From NCBI GenBank assembly GCA_036960175.1, contig JBALWH010000009.1, positions 56,029-120,028 on the forward strand: 64,000 nucleotides of DNA. Direction: 5' to 3'. Within the stretch, counting starts at the first letter, position 1, and each line of letters opens with the position of its first letter. Source of the stretch: Motiliproteus sp036960175. Its GTDB lineage: Bacteria > Pseudomonadota > Gammaproteobacteria > Pseudomonadales > Balneatricaceae. This document shows, one piece after another, positions 15,838-24,894 of the stretch. Below the pieces are notes generated by a model that was not told the origin of the DNA, did not search any database, and saw nothing but the letters and a program-made list of their open reading frames with translations. Position numbers and translations under genes: made by a program.

Positions 15838-16753
15838 CGTCAAGGTCGCTGTCAACCGGATCCTCTTCCATTAAAGCTTCTGTTTCATGCCGAGCAATGC
15901 TGTTGTGCGTCAATTTTGCCAGAATGGACGAAAGTCGATCACGCATTTCGCCGCGATGAATAATCATATCGATAGCACCATGTTCAAGCAGAAATTCACT
16001 GCGCTGAAACCCTTCTGGAAGTTTCTCCCGCACTGTCTGCTCAATAACACGAGGACCGGCAAAACCAATCAACGCATTAGGCTCAGCAACATTCAAATCA
16101 CCGAGCATTGCCAGACTTGCAGAAACACCACCAAAGACGGGGTCGGTCAATACCGAAATATAGGGTACACCTGCCAACTTCATTTTTTCCAAAGCGGCAC
16201 TGGTCTTGGCCATCTGCATCAGCGAGAACAAGGCTTCTTGCATCCGCGCGCCACCACTGGCGGCGAAACAGACCAGCGGTATACGCTGCTCCAGGCAGAC
16301 ATTCACCGCCCTGACAAAACGCTCACCGACCACAGCACCCATAGAGCCACCCATGAATTCAAACTCAAAGGCCACGGCAACAAGCGCTAAACCATTGACT
16401 TCGCCTTTCATGGCGATCAAGGCATCTTTTTCGTTCGTCTGTTTCTGGGCGGCACTCAGACGATCTTTATATTTTTTGGAATCGCGAAATTTCAAACGAT
16501 CCACTGGTTCTACATCAGCACCAATCTCAATACGGGTGCCCTGGTCCAAAAACAGATCAAGACGATCCCTTGCCCGAAGGCGCATATGATGGTCGCACTT
16601 AGGACAGACGTTAAGGTTTTTTTGCAGCTCGGGACGATACAGAACGGCTTCACACTTCGGACACTTTTTCCAAAGCCCTTCTGGTACATTCGCTTTCTTC
16701 TTAGACTCTGAGCGAATCAAAGAAGGTACAATCTTATCTAGCCAGTTGCTCAT
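15818..16753 (-). CDS. accD: Acetyl-CoA carboxylase, carboxyltransferase beta subunit
   Basis: Together with AccA it transfers carboxyl from biotin to acetyl-CoA, giving malonyl-CoA for fatty-acid synthesis. The 311 residues begin MSNWLDKIVPS. A four-cysteine zinc ribbon is at C31, C34, C50 and C53. The crotonase-like carboxyltransferase core contains FEFEFMGGSMGAVVGERF and SGGARMQE. ATG 16753 is selected because GGAG lies five bases before it and the family starts there. The acidic tail (EEDPVDSDLDDVIEES) is longer than usual and overlaps folC. Confidence 0.97.
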   Translation of the reverse strand: MSNWLDKIVPSLIRSESKKKANVPEGLWKKCPKCEAVLYRPELQKNLNVCPKCDHHMRLRARDRLDLFLDQGTRIEIGADVEPVDRLKFRDSKKYKDRLSAAQKQTNEKDALIAMKGEVNGLALVAVAFEFEFMGGSMGAVVGERFVRAVNVCLEQRIPLVCFAASGGARMQEALFSLMQMAKTSAALEKMKLAGVPYISVLTDPVFGGVSASLAMLGDLNVAEPNALIGFAGPRVIEQTVREKLPEGFQRSEFLLEHGAIDMIIHRGEMRDRLSSILAKLTHNSIARHETEALMEEDPVDSDLDDVIEES

Positions 16754-16801
16754 ATTTTCTCCAGACACACCCGCGTTTAGGATGGATACCAAAACGTTGA
16801 C

Positions 16802-17608
16802 TTAACAGGCATCCATAGCCTGTCGCATACCCTTAACTATGGCTGCGACCTGTTGCGGAATACTAGCTGGCTGATCGGCCAGCTCAGCTATTTTATTCAC
16901 TAAGACACTACCAACAATCACACCGTCAGCAACTTTGGAAACTGCAGCTGCAGAGTCATTGTCTCTGATACCGAAGCCGACACCGACAGGCAAATCTGAG
17001 ATCTGCCGAATGGTATTAACGCGCTCAGCAACCTCATCAACATCCAATGCAGCTGAGCCGGTAACCCCTTTGACAGAAACGTAATAAACATAACCGCTGC
17101 TGGCGGCGCAGACCTGTTTGATTCTAGCGTCCGTGGTTGTCGGTGCCAGCAGGAAAATCGGGTCAATATTGTGACTTTTCAGATCAGCACAGAATTGCAC
17201 ACCCTCTTCAGGAGGCAAATCAACCGTAAGAACACCATCAACTCCCGCGTCTTGTGCTTGCAGCAAAAACGCCGGGTAACCAATGGCTTCAATCGGGTTC
17301 AAATAGCCCATCAACACGACGGGGGTATTTGCGTCACGATCCCTGAACTCTTTAACCATTCCTAGCACATCAACGAGGCGAACCCCATGAAGCAATGCCC
17401 GCTCACAAGCCAGCTGAATCACTGGCCCGTCCGCCATAGGGTCGGAAAAAGGTACCCCAAGCTCAATGATGTCGGCACCCGCTTCCACCATGGCATGCAT
17501 CAATTCGACGGTCACGCCAGGTTCAGGGTCACCAGCTGTCACATAGGGAATCAACGCTTTACGACCGTTTGCTTTAAGAGTTTGCAAACAGTTTTGTATA
17601 CGGCTCAT
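16802..17608 (-). CDS. trpA: Tryptophan synthase, alpha subunit
   Basis: The alpha subunit cleaves indole-3-glycerol phosphate to indole and glyceraldehyde 3-phosphate and passes indole to TrpB. The 268-residue TIM barrel has the catalytic residues E49 (IIELGVPFSDP) and D60 (MADGPVIQ) at the standard numbers. GYVYYVSVKGVTGS and GVGFGIRD form the phosphate-binding side. It follows trpB by 40 bases and is followed by accD after 48 bases, making trpF-trpB-trpA-accD-folC a likely run. Confidence 0.97.
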   Translation of the reverse strand: MSRIQNCLQTLKANGRKALIPYVTAGDPEPGVTVELMHAMVEAGADIIELGVPFSDPMADGPVIQLACERALLHGVRLVDVLGMVKEFRDRDANTPVVLMGYLNPIEAIGYPAFLLQAQDAGVDGVLTVDLPPEEGVQFCADLKSHNIDPIFLLAPTTTDARIKQVCAASSGYVYYVSVKGVTGSAALDVDEVAERVNTIRQISDLPVGVGFGIRDNDSAAAVSKVADGVIVGSVLVNKIAELADQPASIPQQVAAIVKGMRQAMDAC

Positions 17609-17648
17609 ATAAACCTCAATATTCCTGTTATCGTCGACAAGGGTCTGA

Positions 17649-18869
17649 CTAAATACCGATACCGTCTATTTCGGCGACCGTGTGGATATCCTTGTCACCG
17701 CGACCCGATAGATTAACCACCAAGATCTGATCTGTTTCCATAGTCGCGGCCAACTTCATCGCGTAAGCCACGGCATGACTGGATTCCAGCGCTGGCATAA
17801 TACCCTCAACGCAAGTCAGAGTTCTGAAGGCATTCAATGCTTCATCGTCATTAATGGCAACGTAATTTGCCCGTCCACAGTCCTTCAACCAGGCATGCTC
17901 AGGACCTACTCCGGGGTAATCCAATCCAGCAGAGACAGAATGAGTCGCTGCGATTTGACCCGCATCATCCTCCATTAGATAGGTGCGGTTACCATGCAGC
18001 ACACCGGGACGGCCAACACATAAAGGCGCCGCATGCTGACCGGTTTCGATACCGTAGCCACCTGCTTCAACGCCATACATTTTGACTTTTTCATCCGCAA
18101 TAAAGGGATGGAACAAGCCAATGGCATTAGACCCACCACCAACACAGGCTACCAGCGCATCCGGTAAGCGACCAGTACGATCCAGGCACTGCTGGCGAGC
18201 TTCGCGTCCAATAACGGATTGGAAATCACGAACCAGCTTCGGATAAGGATGCGGCCCCGCCGCCGTGCCAATAATATAGAACGTATTATCGACGTTCGTT
18301 ACCCAATCCCGCATGGCTTCGTTCAGCGCGTCTTTCAGGGTTTTGGTTCCTGAGTTAACGGCAACCACTTCGGCCCCGAGCAGTTTCATGCGATAAACGT
18401 TAAGGGCCTGGCGGCGAATATCTTCCGAGCCCATATAGACCACACATTCCAGCCCTAAACGGGCGGCCACGGTGGCTGAGGCTACGCCATGCTGGCCTGC
18501 CCCTGTCTCAGCGATAATGCGCGGTTTACCCATGTGTTTAGCCAACAACGCCTGACCAATGGTGTTGTTTATCTTGTGAGCGCCGGTATGGTTAAGATCT
18601 TCTCGCTTTAGATATATCTGTGCACCACCGACCTCTTTCGACAGACGCTCTGCGTGATATAATGGCGAAGGACGGCCTACGTAGTGGGCCAAATCGTAAT
18701 CAAAATCCTTTTGAAATTCAGGCGTTCGCCACAGCTTCTCATAAAGTGCAGAAAGCTCCTGCAGCGCACTTATTAATGTCTCGGATGCGAAACAACCACC
18801 GTAAGGACCAAAATGTCCAAACTCATCGGGAAGATCCATCAGTGCTTTATAATCAATGTCGCTCGGCAC
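17649..18869 (-). CDS. trpB: Tryptophan synthase, beta subunit
   Basis: The pyridoxal-phosphate subunit joins indole and serine to make tryptophan. The 406-residue protein shows the cofactor lysine K99 in HTGAHKINNT, the phosphate-binding CVGGGSNAIG and the catalytic glutamate region AETGAGQHGVA. The start is GTG 18869 with GAGG six bases before it. It overlaps the end of trpF by 17 bases, so the genes are co-translated. No tryptophan leader peptide or attenuator was seen ahead of trpF. Confidence 0.97.
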   Translation of the reverse strand: MPSDIDYKALMDLPDEFGHFGPYGGCFASETLISALQELSALYEKLWRTPEFQKDFDYDLAHYVGRPSPLYHAERLSKEVGGAQIYLKREDLNHTGAHKINNTIGQALLAKHMGKPRIIAETGAGQHGVASATVAARLGLECVVYMGSEDIRRQALNVYRMKLLGAEVVAVNSGTKTLKDALNEAMRDWVTNVDNTFYIIGTAAGPHPYPKLVRDFQSVIGREARQQCLDRTGRLPDALVACVGGGSNAIGLFHPFIADEKVKMYGVEAGGYGIETGQHAAPLCVGRPGVLHGNRTYLMEDDAGQIAATHSVSAGLDYPGVGPEHAWLKDCGRANYVAINDDEALNAFRTLTCVEGIMPALESSHAVAYAMKLAATMETDQILVVNLSGRGDKDIHTVAEIDGIGI

Positions 18870-19479
18870 AACTCACCTCATGTATAAACTTTGTTACTAA
18901 CCTACTGTCTTTGATACCTTTTCCGGCTTCTACACCACCACTGACATCGACAGCATAGGGCCCTACTGCGCTGATCGCAGAAGCCACATTGTCCGGGGTT
19001 AGCCCACCTGCCAGCACTACACTGGAAGCCAGACTTTGCGGTATCAAATTCCAATCAAAAGTTTCGCCTGTACCACCAGGGACCCCTGGTCGGTATGCGT
19101 CCAGCAATAACGCTCGCGCACTCCGATACTGCTCAAACTGCTGAATAATGTCGAGTCCGGGCTTAACCCTTATTGCCTTCATATAAGGACGCGAAAAACT
19201 GCCGCAGTATTCCGGACTTTCTTTGCCATGAAATTGCAGCAAGTCAACAGGTACTGAATCTATAACTTGAGTGACAAAATCACGGGAAGCATCGACAAAC
19301 AGCGCAGTGACGGTAACAAAGGCAGGTAGCGTCCGGCAGATTGCAATTGCCTGCTCAATAGTCACGGCTCTCGGGCTGGGTGCATAGAATACCAGACCGA
19401 TTGCATCTGCGCCTGCATCAACTGCGGTTTTGGCATCTTCTATACGAGTGATCCCGCAAATTTTTACTCGAGTTCTCAC
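18853..19479 (-). CDS. trpF: Phosphoribosylanthranilate isomerase
   Basis: It isomerises N-(5-phosphoribosyl)anthranilate to CdRP, the third tryptophan step. The 208-residue barrel begins RVKICGITR with the catalytic Cys8. LQFHGKESPEYC, LLLDAYRPGVPGGTGETFDW (with the catalytic Asp) and VVLAGGLTPDNV are family motifs. It lies 100 bases after truA and overlaps trpB. The separate trpEGDC genes are not in this window. Confidence 0.95.
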   Translation of the reverse strand: MRTRVKICGITRIEDAKTAVDAGADAIGLVFYAPSPRAVTIEQAIAICRTLPAFVTVTALFVDASRDFVTQVIDSVPVDLLQFHGKESPEYCGSFSRPYMKAIRVKPGLDIIQQFEQYRSARALLLDAYRPGVPGGTGETFDWNLIPQSLASSVVLAGGLTPDNVASAISAVGPYAVDVSGGVEAGKGIKDSRLVTKFIHEVSCAERH

Positions 19480-19579
19480 TGTTTGCTACACATCATCAAT
19501 GCTACTAATCTGTACATCGACGATCCACCCTGCAAACGCTGACAAAAAACGAGATAGTATCAGATGATTGACCAATAGT

Positions 19580-20416
19580 TCAGTCCATCTCCGGTAAAAA
19601 AAACGGCCCGATGTCAGCGCAAGGCAGATCATGCTCATCTGGGTAGCGCACATCAACAAAATAAAGACCGTATGGATGAGCCGTAACACCACCTTGACGC
19701 CGATCTCGGGCATCTAGGACTACTTTAGCCCACTCTGGTTCCGCCTCACCGGCACCAATTTTCATTAACACACCCGCAATATTTCGAATCATATGATGTA
19801 AAAACGCATTCGCCCTAACATCAATCACAACAAACGGCCCTATACGGTTGACCCTTAAATGACGCACGTCTCTAACCGGGCTCTTAGCCTGACAGGCGAC
19901 TGCCCGATAGGAACTGAAATCATGAGTACCAACCAAATAATCTCCCGCCAGCTGCATCCGTTCTGCATCAAGCTGCTTACGAGTCCAGGTAACCTGACTG
20001 TTCAATAACGCTGGCTTTACCGGAGCTGGGTAAATAATATAACGGTAGCGCCTTTCCTGAGCAGAAAAACGAGCGTGGAAGTCACTCGAAACAGATACCA
20101 CCCATTTAAAGCAGATATCATTCGGTAACTTGGTGTTCCCACCCATAACCCATGCTCGGTCCGGCCTTACGGCCTGAGTATCAAAATGGATAATCTGATA
20201 ACCAGCATGAACCCCTGAGTCTGTACGCCCGGCACAGACAACTGAAACTGGCTCATCGGCTATCTGACCAAGGGCATATTCAACCCGTTGCTGGACGCTA
20301 TCTACATCATCGCTTTGACGCTGCCAACCATGGTATTGGCTGCCATCGTATTCTACCGCCAGCGCATAACGAAAAAGAGGCGGTTCAACCGCCTCCTTGT
20401 TTTCTATTGCATTCAT
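19580..20416 (-). CDS. truA: tRNA pseudouridine(38-40) synthase
   Basis: This converts uridines 38, 39 and 40 in the anticodon arm of tRNAs to pseudouridine. The 278 residues carry the catalytic D66 in CAGRTDSGVHA and EYDGSQYHGWQRQ at the start of the fold. RSYRA-like and FLHHMIRNIAGVLM motifs follow. The N-terminus has about 15 extra residues over the E. coli protein. It lies between fimV and trpF, a classic gammaproteobacterial order. Confidence 0.96.
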   Translation of the reverse strand: MNAIENKEAVEPPLFRYALAVEYDGSQYHGWQRQSDDVDSVQQRVEYALGQIADEPVSVVCAGRTDSGVHAGYQIIHFDTQAVRPDRAWVMGGNTKLPNDICFKWVVSVSSDFHARFSAQERRYRYIIYPAPVKPALLNSQVTWTRKQLDAERMQLAGDYLVGTHDFSSYRAVACQAKSPVRDVRHLRVNRIGPFVVIDVRANAFLHHMIRNIAGVLMKIGAGEAEPEWAKVVLDARDRRQGGVTAHPYGLYFVDVRYPDEHDLPCADIGPFFLPEMD

Positions 20417-20438
20417 TGCATCATCTAACGTTAATAAA

Positions 20439-20472
20439 CGACCCCAAACAGATATTCTCTTTTCCAGGGTCG
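20439..20472 (-). terminator. Possible weak terminator between fimV and truA
   Basis: On the minus strand CGACCC and GGGTCG can pair, extended by U-G and A-U pairs to about ten pairs, and TTTATT follows. The loop is long, so truA may still be reached by read-through. Confidence 0.35.
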
Positions 20473-20492
20473 ATCATTGTTCATTGCTATTG

Positions 20493-23327
20493 TTAAAGAC
20501 TATCAATTAGTGATTGGGCTTCTGCTACCTGCTCAGGACTGCCATCTTTAACGACCTCCTGGAGAATGTCCTTAGCGCCTTCGGGATCGTCCATATCAAT
20601 ATAGGCGCGGGCCAGATCTAACTTTGTTCCCAACTCATCAGCAGCATCCAGATAATTAAGCTCGTCATCGCCTTCAGAAACGGAAGTTTCTTCAAGCGTC
20701 AGTTCATTATCATCTCCATCTAGCATCAAATTGAGCTCATCCTCTAGCTCAGCATCCCCTGCAGCATCCAATTCCGACTCTTCAGGCTCAGCGACTAGTA
20801 CTTCGGTAACATCCGCCTCAGCCCCATCAAGATCATCAAGCGCAAATGAGGACAGCTCCTCGGCAGTTTCTTCTGCTACTTCCCCCGACACTTCCTGCTC
20901 TGACTCAAGCATCGTATTCAATTCATCAGCCAGCTCATCCGTATTTCCCAGATCAAGAGCATCAAGGCCTGAGTCATCCGTAACACCTTCAACTTCTTCT
21001 GCGATGACCCCATCAAGGGCCTCAGCCTCAGAAGCAGCCTCCTGAGACTCGTCGGATTCCAAATCCAGACTATCTAGATCAAGAGTTTCGAAGTTTAAAT
21101 CTTCAGTCTCATCGTCGGCTTCGCTACTGTCCTGCTCTTCTGCTTGATTCAATAGGTCATCAAGGGCACCATCATCCATCAGGTGATCGTCTTCATCACC
21201 CTGATGAGCGACGGTATCAAGATCCATAGATTCAGCGCTGGCATGCTCTTCCAGCAGACTTTCCAGCTCGTCAGACAAGTCCTCGCTATCTTCGTCCCCG
21301 GCATCCCCAAGGATGGAGTCCAGCTCATCATTTTCCACGAGAGAATCATCAGCCTCAGTATCCAAATCGTCGGCATCCAACGATTTCGATACGATGAAAT
21401 CTAGGTCGTTATCATCTTCTGACAGACTTTCTTCAAAATCACTTTCTTCTTCATCAACTTCGTCAGCACTGGCGGAAAGAATAAAGTCCAGGTCATCATC
21501 GCCCTCTTCTGATTCTTCTGCGCCCTTTTCCGCAAAATCTAATTCATCAACTGCTTCTACATCAGTGCCTTGCGGCTCATCGGAAATATCAAGTTCAGCC
21601 TCATCCGTGGCGAGATTATATTCTTCATCATCCAGCAAAGATGCCGCGAACTCAGCCATTTCTGGATCTTCATCGACAGGCTCGTCGATTTTAAGATCCA
21701 TATCCAAGTCATCACCAAGCTGCTCGTCTAGATCATCAGAGATTAACGCGTCAAATTCATCGGCGTCTTCATCTAACGACAAGTTAAAGGGGTCATCTGG
21801 ATCTTCATCGACTGCCACCTCGTCTAACGCGTCTTCTGGAATAGCCTCGACACTCTCGGTGATTTTAGGCTCGACCTGCTCTTCTGCTTTATCGGCCTGT
21901 TCCCGTTCTTCCAGCACAGCCATGGCCTGCTCAACGGCCTGGTCGTCGTCACCACCCTGCTTGCGTTTGCGCACAGCGAAAAGCAATCCGACTAATAAAG
22001 CCAAAATGCCAGCTCCTGCGGCGGCCAGCAGAGCCGGAGTCTGCATCAACGTTTCGATAATGCCTTTGGATGGTTGAGGCTGCTCAGACACTGGTGCCAT
22101 TTCTGGTTGCACCGCGGACTGAGCCTCAACCAATTTATTCGAAAGGTCAGCCATTTGCTGATCTTTAAGTAACAACAGACGCTGGACCGACTCCAGTTGT
22201 TCGCTCATTCTGTCCATACGTTCGAACAATTCGGCGTTATCACGTTCGACTTTATCCAAACCCTCCAGAGTAACAACCAGCTGCTCTTCCAGCTCTTTGT
22301 TCTTCATCACCAGTTCTTCGGATATCGGCGCTTCTACAGAAGCCGCCTGACTATCAACACTGACAGCTTTATCTTCCTTATCAGTCGCTTCAACCTTATC
22401 CAGAGCTTTACTGACAATGCGTAACTGCGACTGCTCTTGCGAGACGGCAGAGGCTGACTGAGTACTCTTCTGCTCACTGGCGTCTAACTGCTCAGACTTT
22501 TTCTTGGCAGACGCCTCATTCTTTGGGGATTTACCCTTCCAAGCACCATTCTGACGTTTCACTTCCTCAATGGACTGGCCAAAATCTTCTGATTGAATTT
22601 GTTGCTTACTAGGAATGTTTAAAACAACTCCAGATCTGAGGCGATTTATATTGTTGTTAATAAAGGCTTCAGGATTAGTCCTTTGTATAGCCAACATCAT
22701 CTGCTGAGGAGAAACGGAACGATCCGGCCTGGTTTTTAGGGCAACATTCCAAAGAGTATCGTGAACATCTACATAATACTGGCCGTCTTTATCCATTCTT
22801 GAACGGACATTACTACCCGACGTTTGCGGCGCGGGGGCACCTTGCGCAGCAGGCATTGCTTTAGCGGTGCTGACTGAAGAGGAAGAGGTCCTCGGGGCCG
22901 CCGGAGCAGAGCGAGGGGCAAGATCCTTTGCGCTAAAAACCGGAGGATCCAGCAAGATAGTGTATTCTCGAACCAGCCTGCCGCTGGGCCAATTCACTTC
23001 TACCAGAAAATTCAAAAAAGGTTCTTTAATTGGATCCGTGGTGGTAAGGCGGATAACACCTTTACCGTCTTTCACCACCATCTGAAAATTAATATCAGAA
23101 AGAATAATGGTGGGCTTCACCCCCGCCAGATAGAAATCATCTGAGTCAGCCAGTCCGGCAATTATTTGAGATTTCGCAAGATCCCTGAGTTGAAGCAGGT
23201 TGATCTCAGCACTGAGAGGTTGATTCAATGACGAATGGACAGTGACTTCTCCCAGCCCAAGAGCTTTAGCATCCGGAGCGGTCAAAGCACCCAAAGCAGC
23301 CAGTGTGACCGCATATTTGCGCAACAT
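20493..23327 (-). CDS. fimV: FimV, polar hub / pilus assembly protein
   Basis: FimV binds peptidoglycan at the cell pole and organises type IV pili and polar signalling in Pseudomonas. The 944 residues contain a signal peptide (1-23) and an N-terminal FimV domain. A LysM-like motif follows at about 180-240 (YYVDVHDTLWNVAL), then a coiled coil at about 335-400. One membrane helix is at about 432-451 (LLAAAGAGILALLVGLLFAV). A very acidic Asp/Glu/Ser region spans about 455-870. The C-terminal TPR cap begins ELGTKLDLARAYIDMDDPEG. AAGGA precedes the ATG by seven bases. The acidic part is repetitive and poorly conserved, as in other FimV proteins. Confidence 0.94.
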   Translation of the reverse strand: MLRKYAVTLAALGALTAPDAKALGLGEVTVHSSLNQPLSAEINLLQLRDLAKSQIIAGLADSDDFYLAGVKPTIILSDINFQMVVKDGKGVIRLTTTDPIKEPFLNFLVEVNWPSGRLVREYTILLDPPVFSAKDLAPRSAPAAPRTSSSSVSTAKAMPAAQGAPAPQTSGSNVRSRMDKDGQYYVDVHDTLWNVALKTRPDRSVSPQQMMLAIQRTNPEAFINNNINRLRSGVVLNIPSKQQIQSEDFGQSIEEVKRQNGAWKGKSPKNEASAKKKSEQLDASEQKSTQSASAVSQEQSQLRIVSKALDKVEATDKEDKAVSVDSQAASVEAPISEELVMKNKELEEQLVVTLEGLDKVERDNAELFERMDRMSEQLESVQRLLLLKDQQMADLSNKLVEAQSAVQPEMAPVSEQPQPSKGIIETLMQTPALLAAAGAGILALLVGLLFAVRKRKQGGDDDQAVEQAMAVLEEREQADKAEEQVEPKITESVEAIPEDALDEVAVDEDPDDPFNLSLDEDADEFDALISDDLDEQLGDDLDMDLKIDEPVDEDPEMAEFAASLLDDEEYNLATDEAELDISDEPQGTDVEAVDELDFAEKGAEESEEGDDDLDFILSASADEVDEEESDFEESLSEDDNDLDFIVSKSLDADDLDTEADDSLVENDELDSILGDAGDEDSEDLSDELESLLEEHASAESMDLDTVAHQGDEDDHLMDDGALDDLLNQAEEQDSSEADDETEDLNFETLDLDSLDLESDESQEAASEAEALDGVIAEEVEGVTDDSGLDALDLGNTDELADELNTMLESEQEVSGEVAEETAEELSSFALDDLDGAEADVTEVLVAEPEESELDAAGDAELEDELNLMLDGDDNELTLEETSVSEGDDELNYLDAADELGTKLDLARAYIDMDDPEGAKDILQEVVKDGSPEQVAEAQSLIDSL

Positions 23328-23675
23328 ACTCTCATCCTTTTGATCACTTCTTTCAGGCGTCCCTGAAGGAGGTTAGAAGTATAAATAACAGGATTGATAG
23401 GACATACAATCGCCTAACAATTATCAACCCCTAGAAAATCTCATCCAATCTAATCTATTCGCAGTATAAAGTATTATTTAATCATAACTTTTAATCAATA
23501 TACCCAATGGTTAGATAGCTATTAAAATTGGAAATATCGTAGTTTTTTCATTCACTTCGGCTAAAAGCTAAATATTGCTGAGCTAAAACAGAAAAAAACG
23601 ACCGATATTAACTATCGACCGTTTCTTAAATAGCGCTTTCACTCTCGAATCAATACTGAAGAGATAAAGATAATA
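23328..23675. other. 348-base intergenic region between asd and fimV
   Basis: The left 20 bases are the fimV ribosome site. The middle is strongly A/T-rich and should hold the fimV promoter. A TATACT is on the minus strand at 23468-23463, without a clear -35 partner. The right end carries the asd terminator. No other gene is seen. Confidence 0.5.
23592..23624 (-). terminator. Rho-independent terminator after asd
   Basis: On the minus strand a 12-base-pair stem (23624-23613 with 23607-23596, ten Watson-Crick pairs and two adjacent G-U wobbles) with a five-base loop is followed by seven U residues. It starts 52 bases after the asd stop codon. Confidence 0.8.
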
Positions 23676-24788
23676 TTATCTGCTTTCCTGAATAATATTC
23701 AGCATCCGGCGCAACGGCTCAGCCGCCCCCCATAACAGCTGATCACCCACGGAGAAAGCGTTCAAGTATGTTGGCCCCATATTAAGCTTACGCAGACGAC
23801 CGACAGGAACGGTCAACGTGCCAGTAGCAGCCGCTGGAGTCAGGTTTTTAATGGTCAGATCACGATCATTAGGCACCACTTTTACCCAGTCGTTATGCGC
23901 GGCCAACATGCCTTCGATTTCATCAATCGGAATATCTTGGTTCAGCTTAATGGTAAACGCCTGACTGTGACAACGCATGGCACCAATACGAACGCAGGTA
24001 CCATCGATAGGAATGGGATTCCCATCAATACCAAGAATTTTGTTGGTTTCAGCCTGTGCTTTCCACTCTTCACGGCTCTGACCATTTTCCAGCTGAGAGT
24101 CGATCCAAGGAATCAAACTACCCGCTAGAGGAGCACCAAACTGAGCCGTATCGAAATCATCACTGCGCATCACCGCAGCAACATCCCGATCGATCTCTAG
24201 AATCGCAGATGCCGGATTATCCAGACGGTCTGCTACAGCACCCTTAATTTGTCCCATTTGACGAACCAGCTCGCGCATATGGCGTGCACCACCACCAGAT
24301 GCTGCCTGATAGGTCATGGAAGACAACCATTCAATAGCGCCCGCTTTAAACAAGCCGCCCAGCGCCATCAACATCAAACTGACTGTGCAGTTACCACCCA
24401 CAAAGGTCTTACCACCCTTGGCGATAGCATCACGGACAATGTCACCATTAACAGGATCAAGAACAATGACACTTTCTTCGGTCATACGCAGCGAGGAAGC
24501 GGCATCAACCCAGTATCCCTGCCAGCCAGATTCACGCAGAGGGCCGTAGACCTCCTTCGTGTAATCGCCACCTTGGCAGGAGATAATAACGTCCATAGAT
24601 TTGAGCTCGCCAATATCGCAAGCATCCTTGAGTGTCGGAATGTCTTTACCAATAGCAGGGCCAGCTTGCCCCACCTGAGAGGTAGTGAAAAATACCGGTT
24701 CGATGTTATCGAAATCCCGCTCCTCAAGCATGCGCTGCATCAGCACGGAACCAACCATACCTCTCCAGCCTACGAAACCTACACGCAT
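23676..24788 (-). CDS. asd: Aspartate-semialdehyde dehydrogenase
   Basis: It reduces aspartyl phosphate to aspartate semialdehyde with NADPH, the branch to lysine, threonine, methionine and cell-wall diaminopimelate. The 370-residue protein starts with a Rossmann motif (GFVGWRGMVGS). The active-site C134 is in FVGGNCTVSLML, and RIGAMRCHSQAF holds the substrate arginine and histidine. Length and sequence match the E. coli-like type. It is after leuB on the same strand and has its own terminator. In Pseudomonas a second asd-like gene follows; here it is absent. Confidence 0.96.
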   Translation of the reverse strand: MRVGFVGWRGMVGSVLMQRMLEERDFDNIEPVFFTTSQVGQAGPAIGKDIPTLKDACDIGELKSMDVIISCQGGDYTKEVYGPLRESGWQGYWVDAASSLRMTEESVIVLDPVNGDIVRDAIAKGGKTFVGGNCTVSLMLMALGGLFKAGAIEWLSSMTYQAASGGGARHMRELVRQMGQIKGAVADRLDNPASAILEIDRDVAAVMRSDDFDTAQFGAPLAGSLIPWIDSQLENGQSREEWKAQAETNKILGIDGNPIPIDGTCVRIGAMRCHSQAFTIKLNQDIPIDEIEGMLAAHNDWVKVVPNDRDLTIKNLTPAAATGTLTVPVGRLRKLNMGPTYLNAFSVGDQLLWGAAEPLRRMLNIIQESR

Positions 24789-24894
24789 TTTGATGTCCTA
24801 TTTTTGAAAAATTAAGATAGTCGCTGCTTACTTTATACAAACAGCAACCAATCATATCAGAAGCCTTTAAAGAGCGCTCTAATCGGCGGCCTTT

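Noticed and set aside
21313..22077. A 254-codon serine-rich plus-strand frame, with a similar one at 20731-21045
   Set aside because: It lies opposite the acidic region of fimV. Asp/Glu codons read backwards give Ser-rich runs, there is no ribosome site, and the sense strand is a clear family member.
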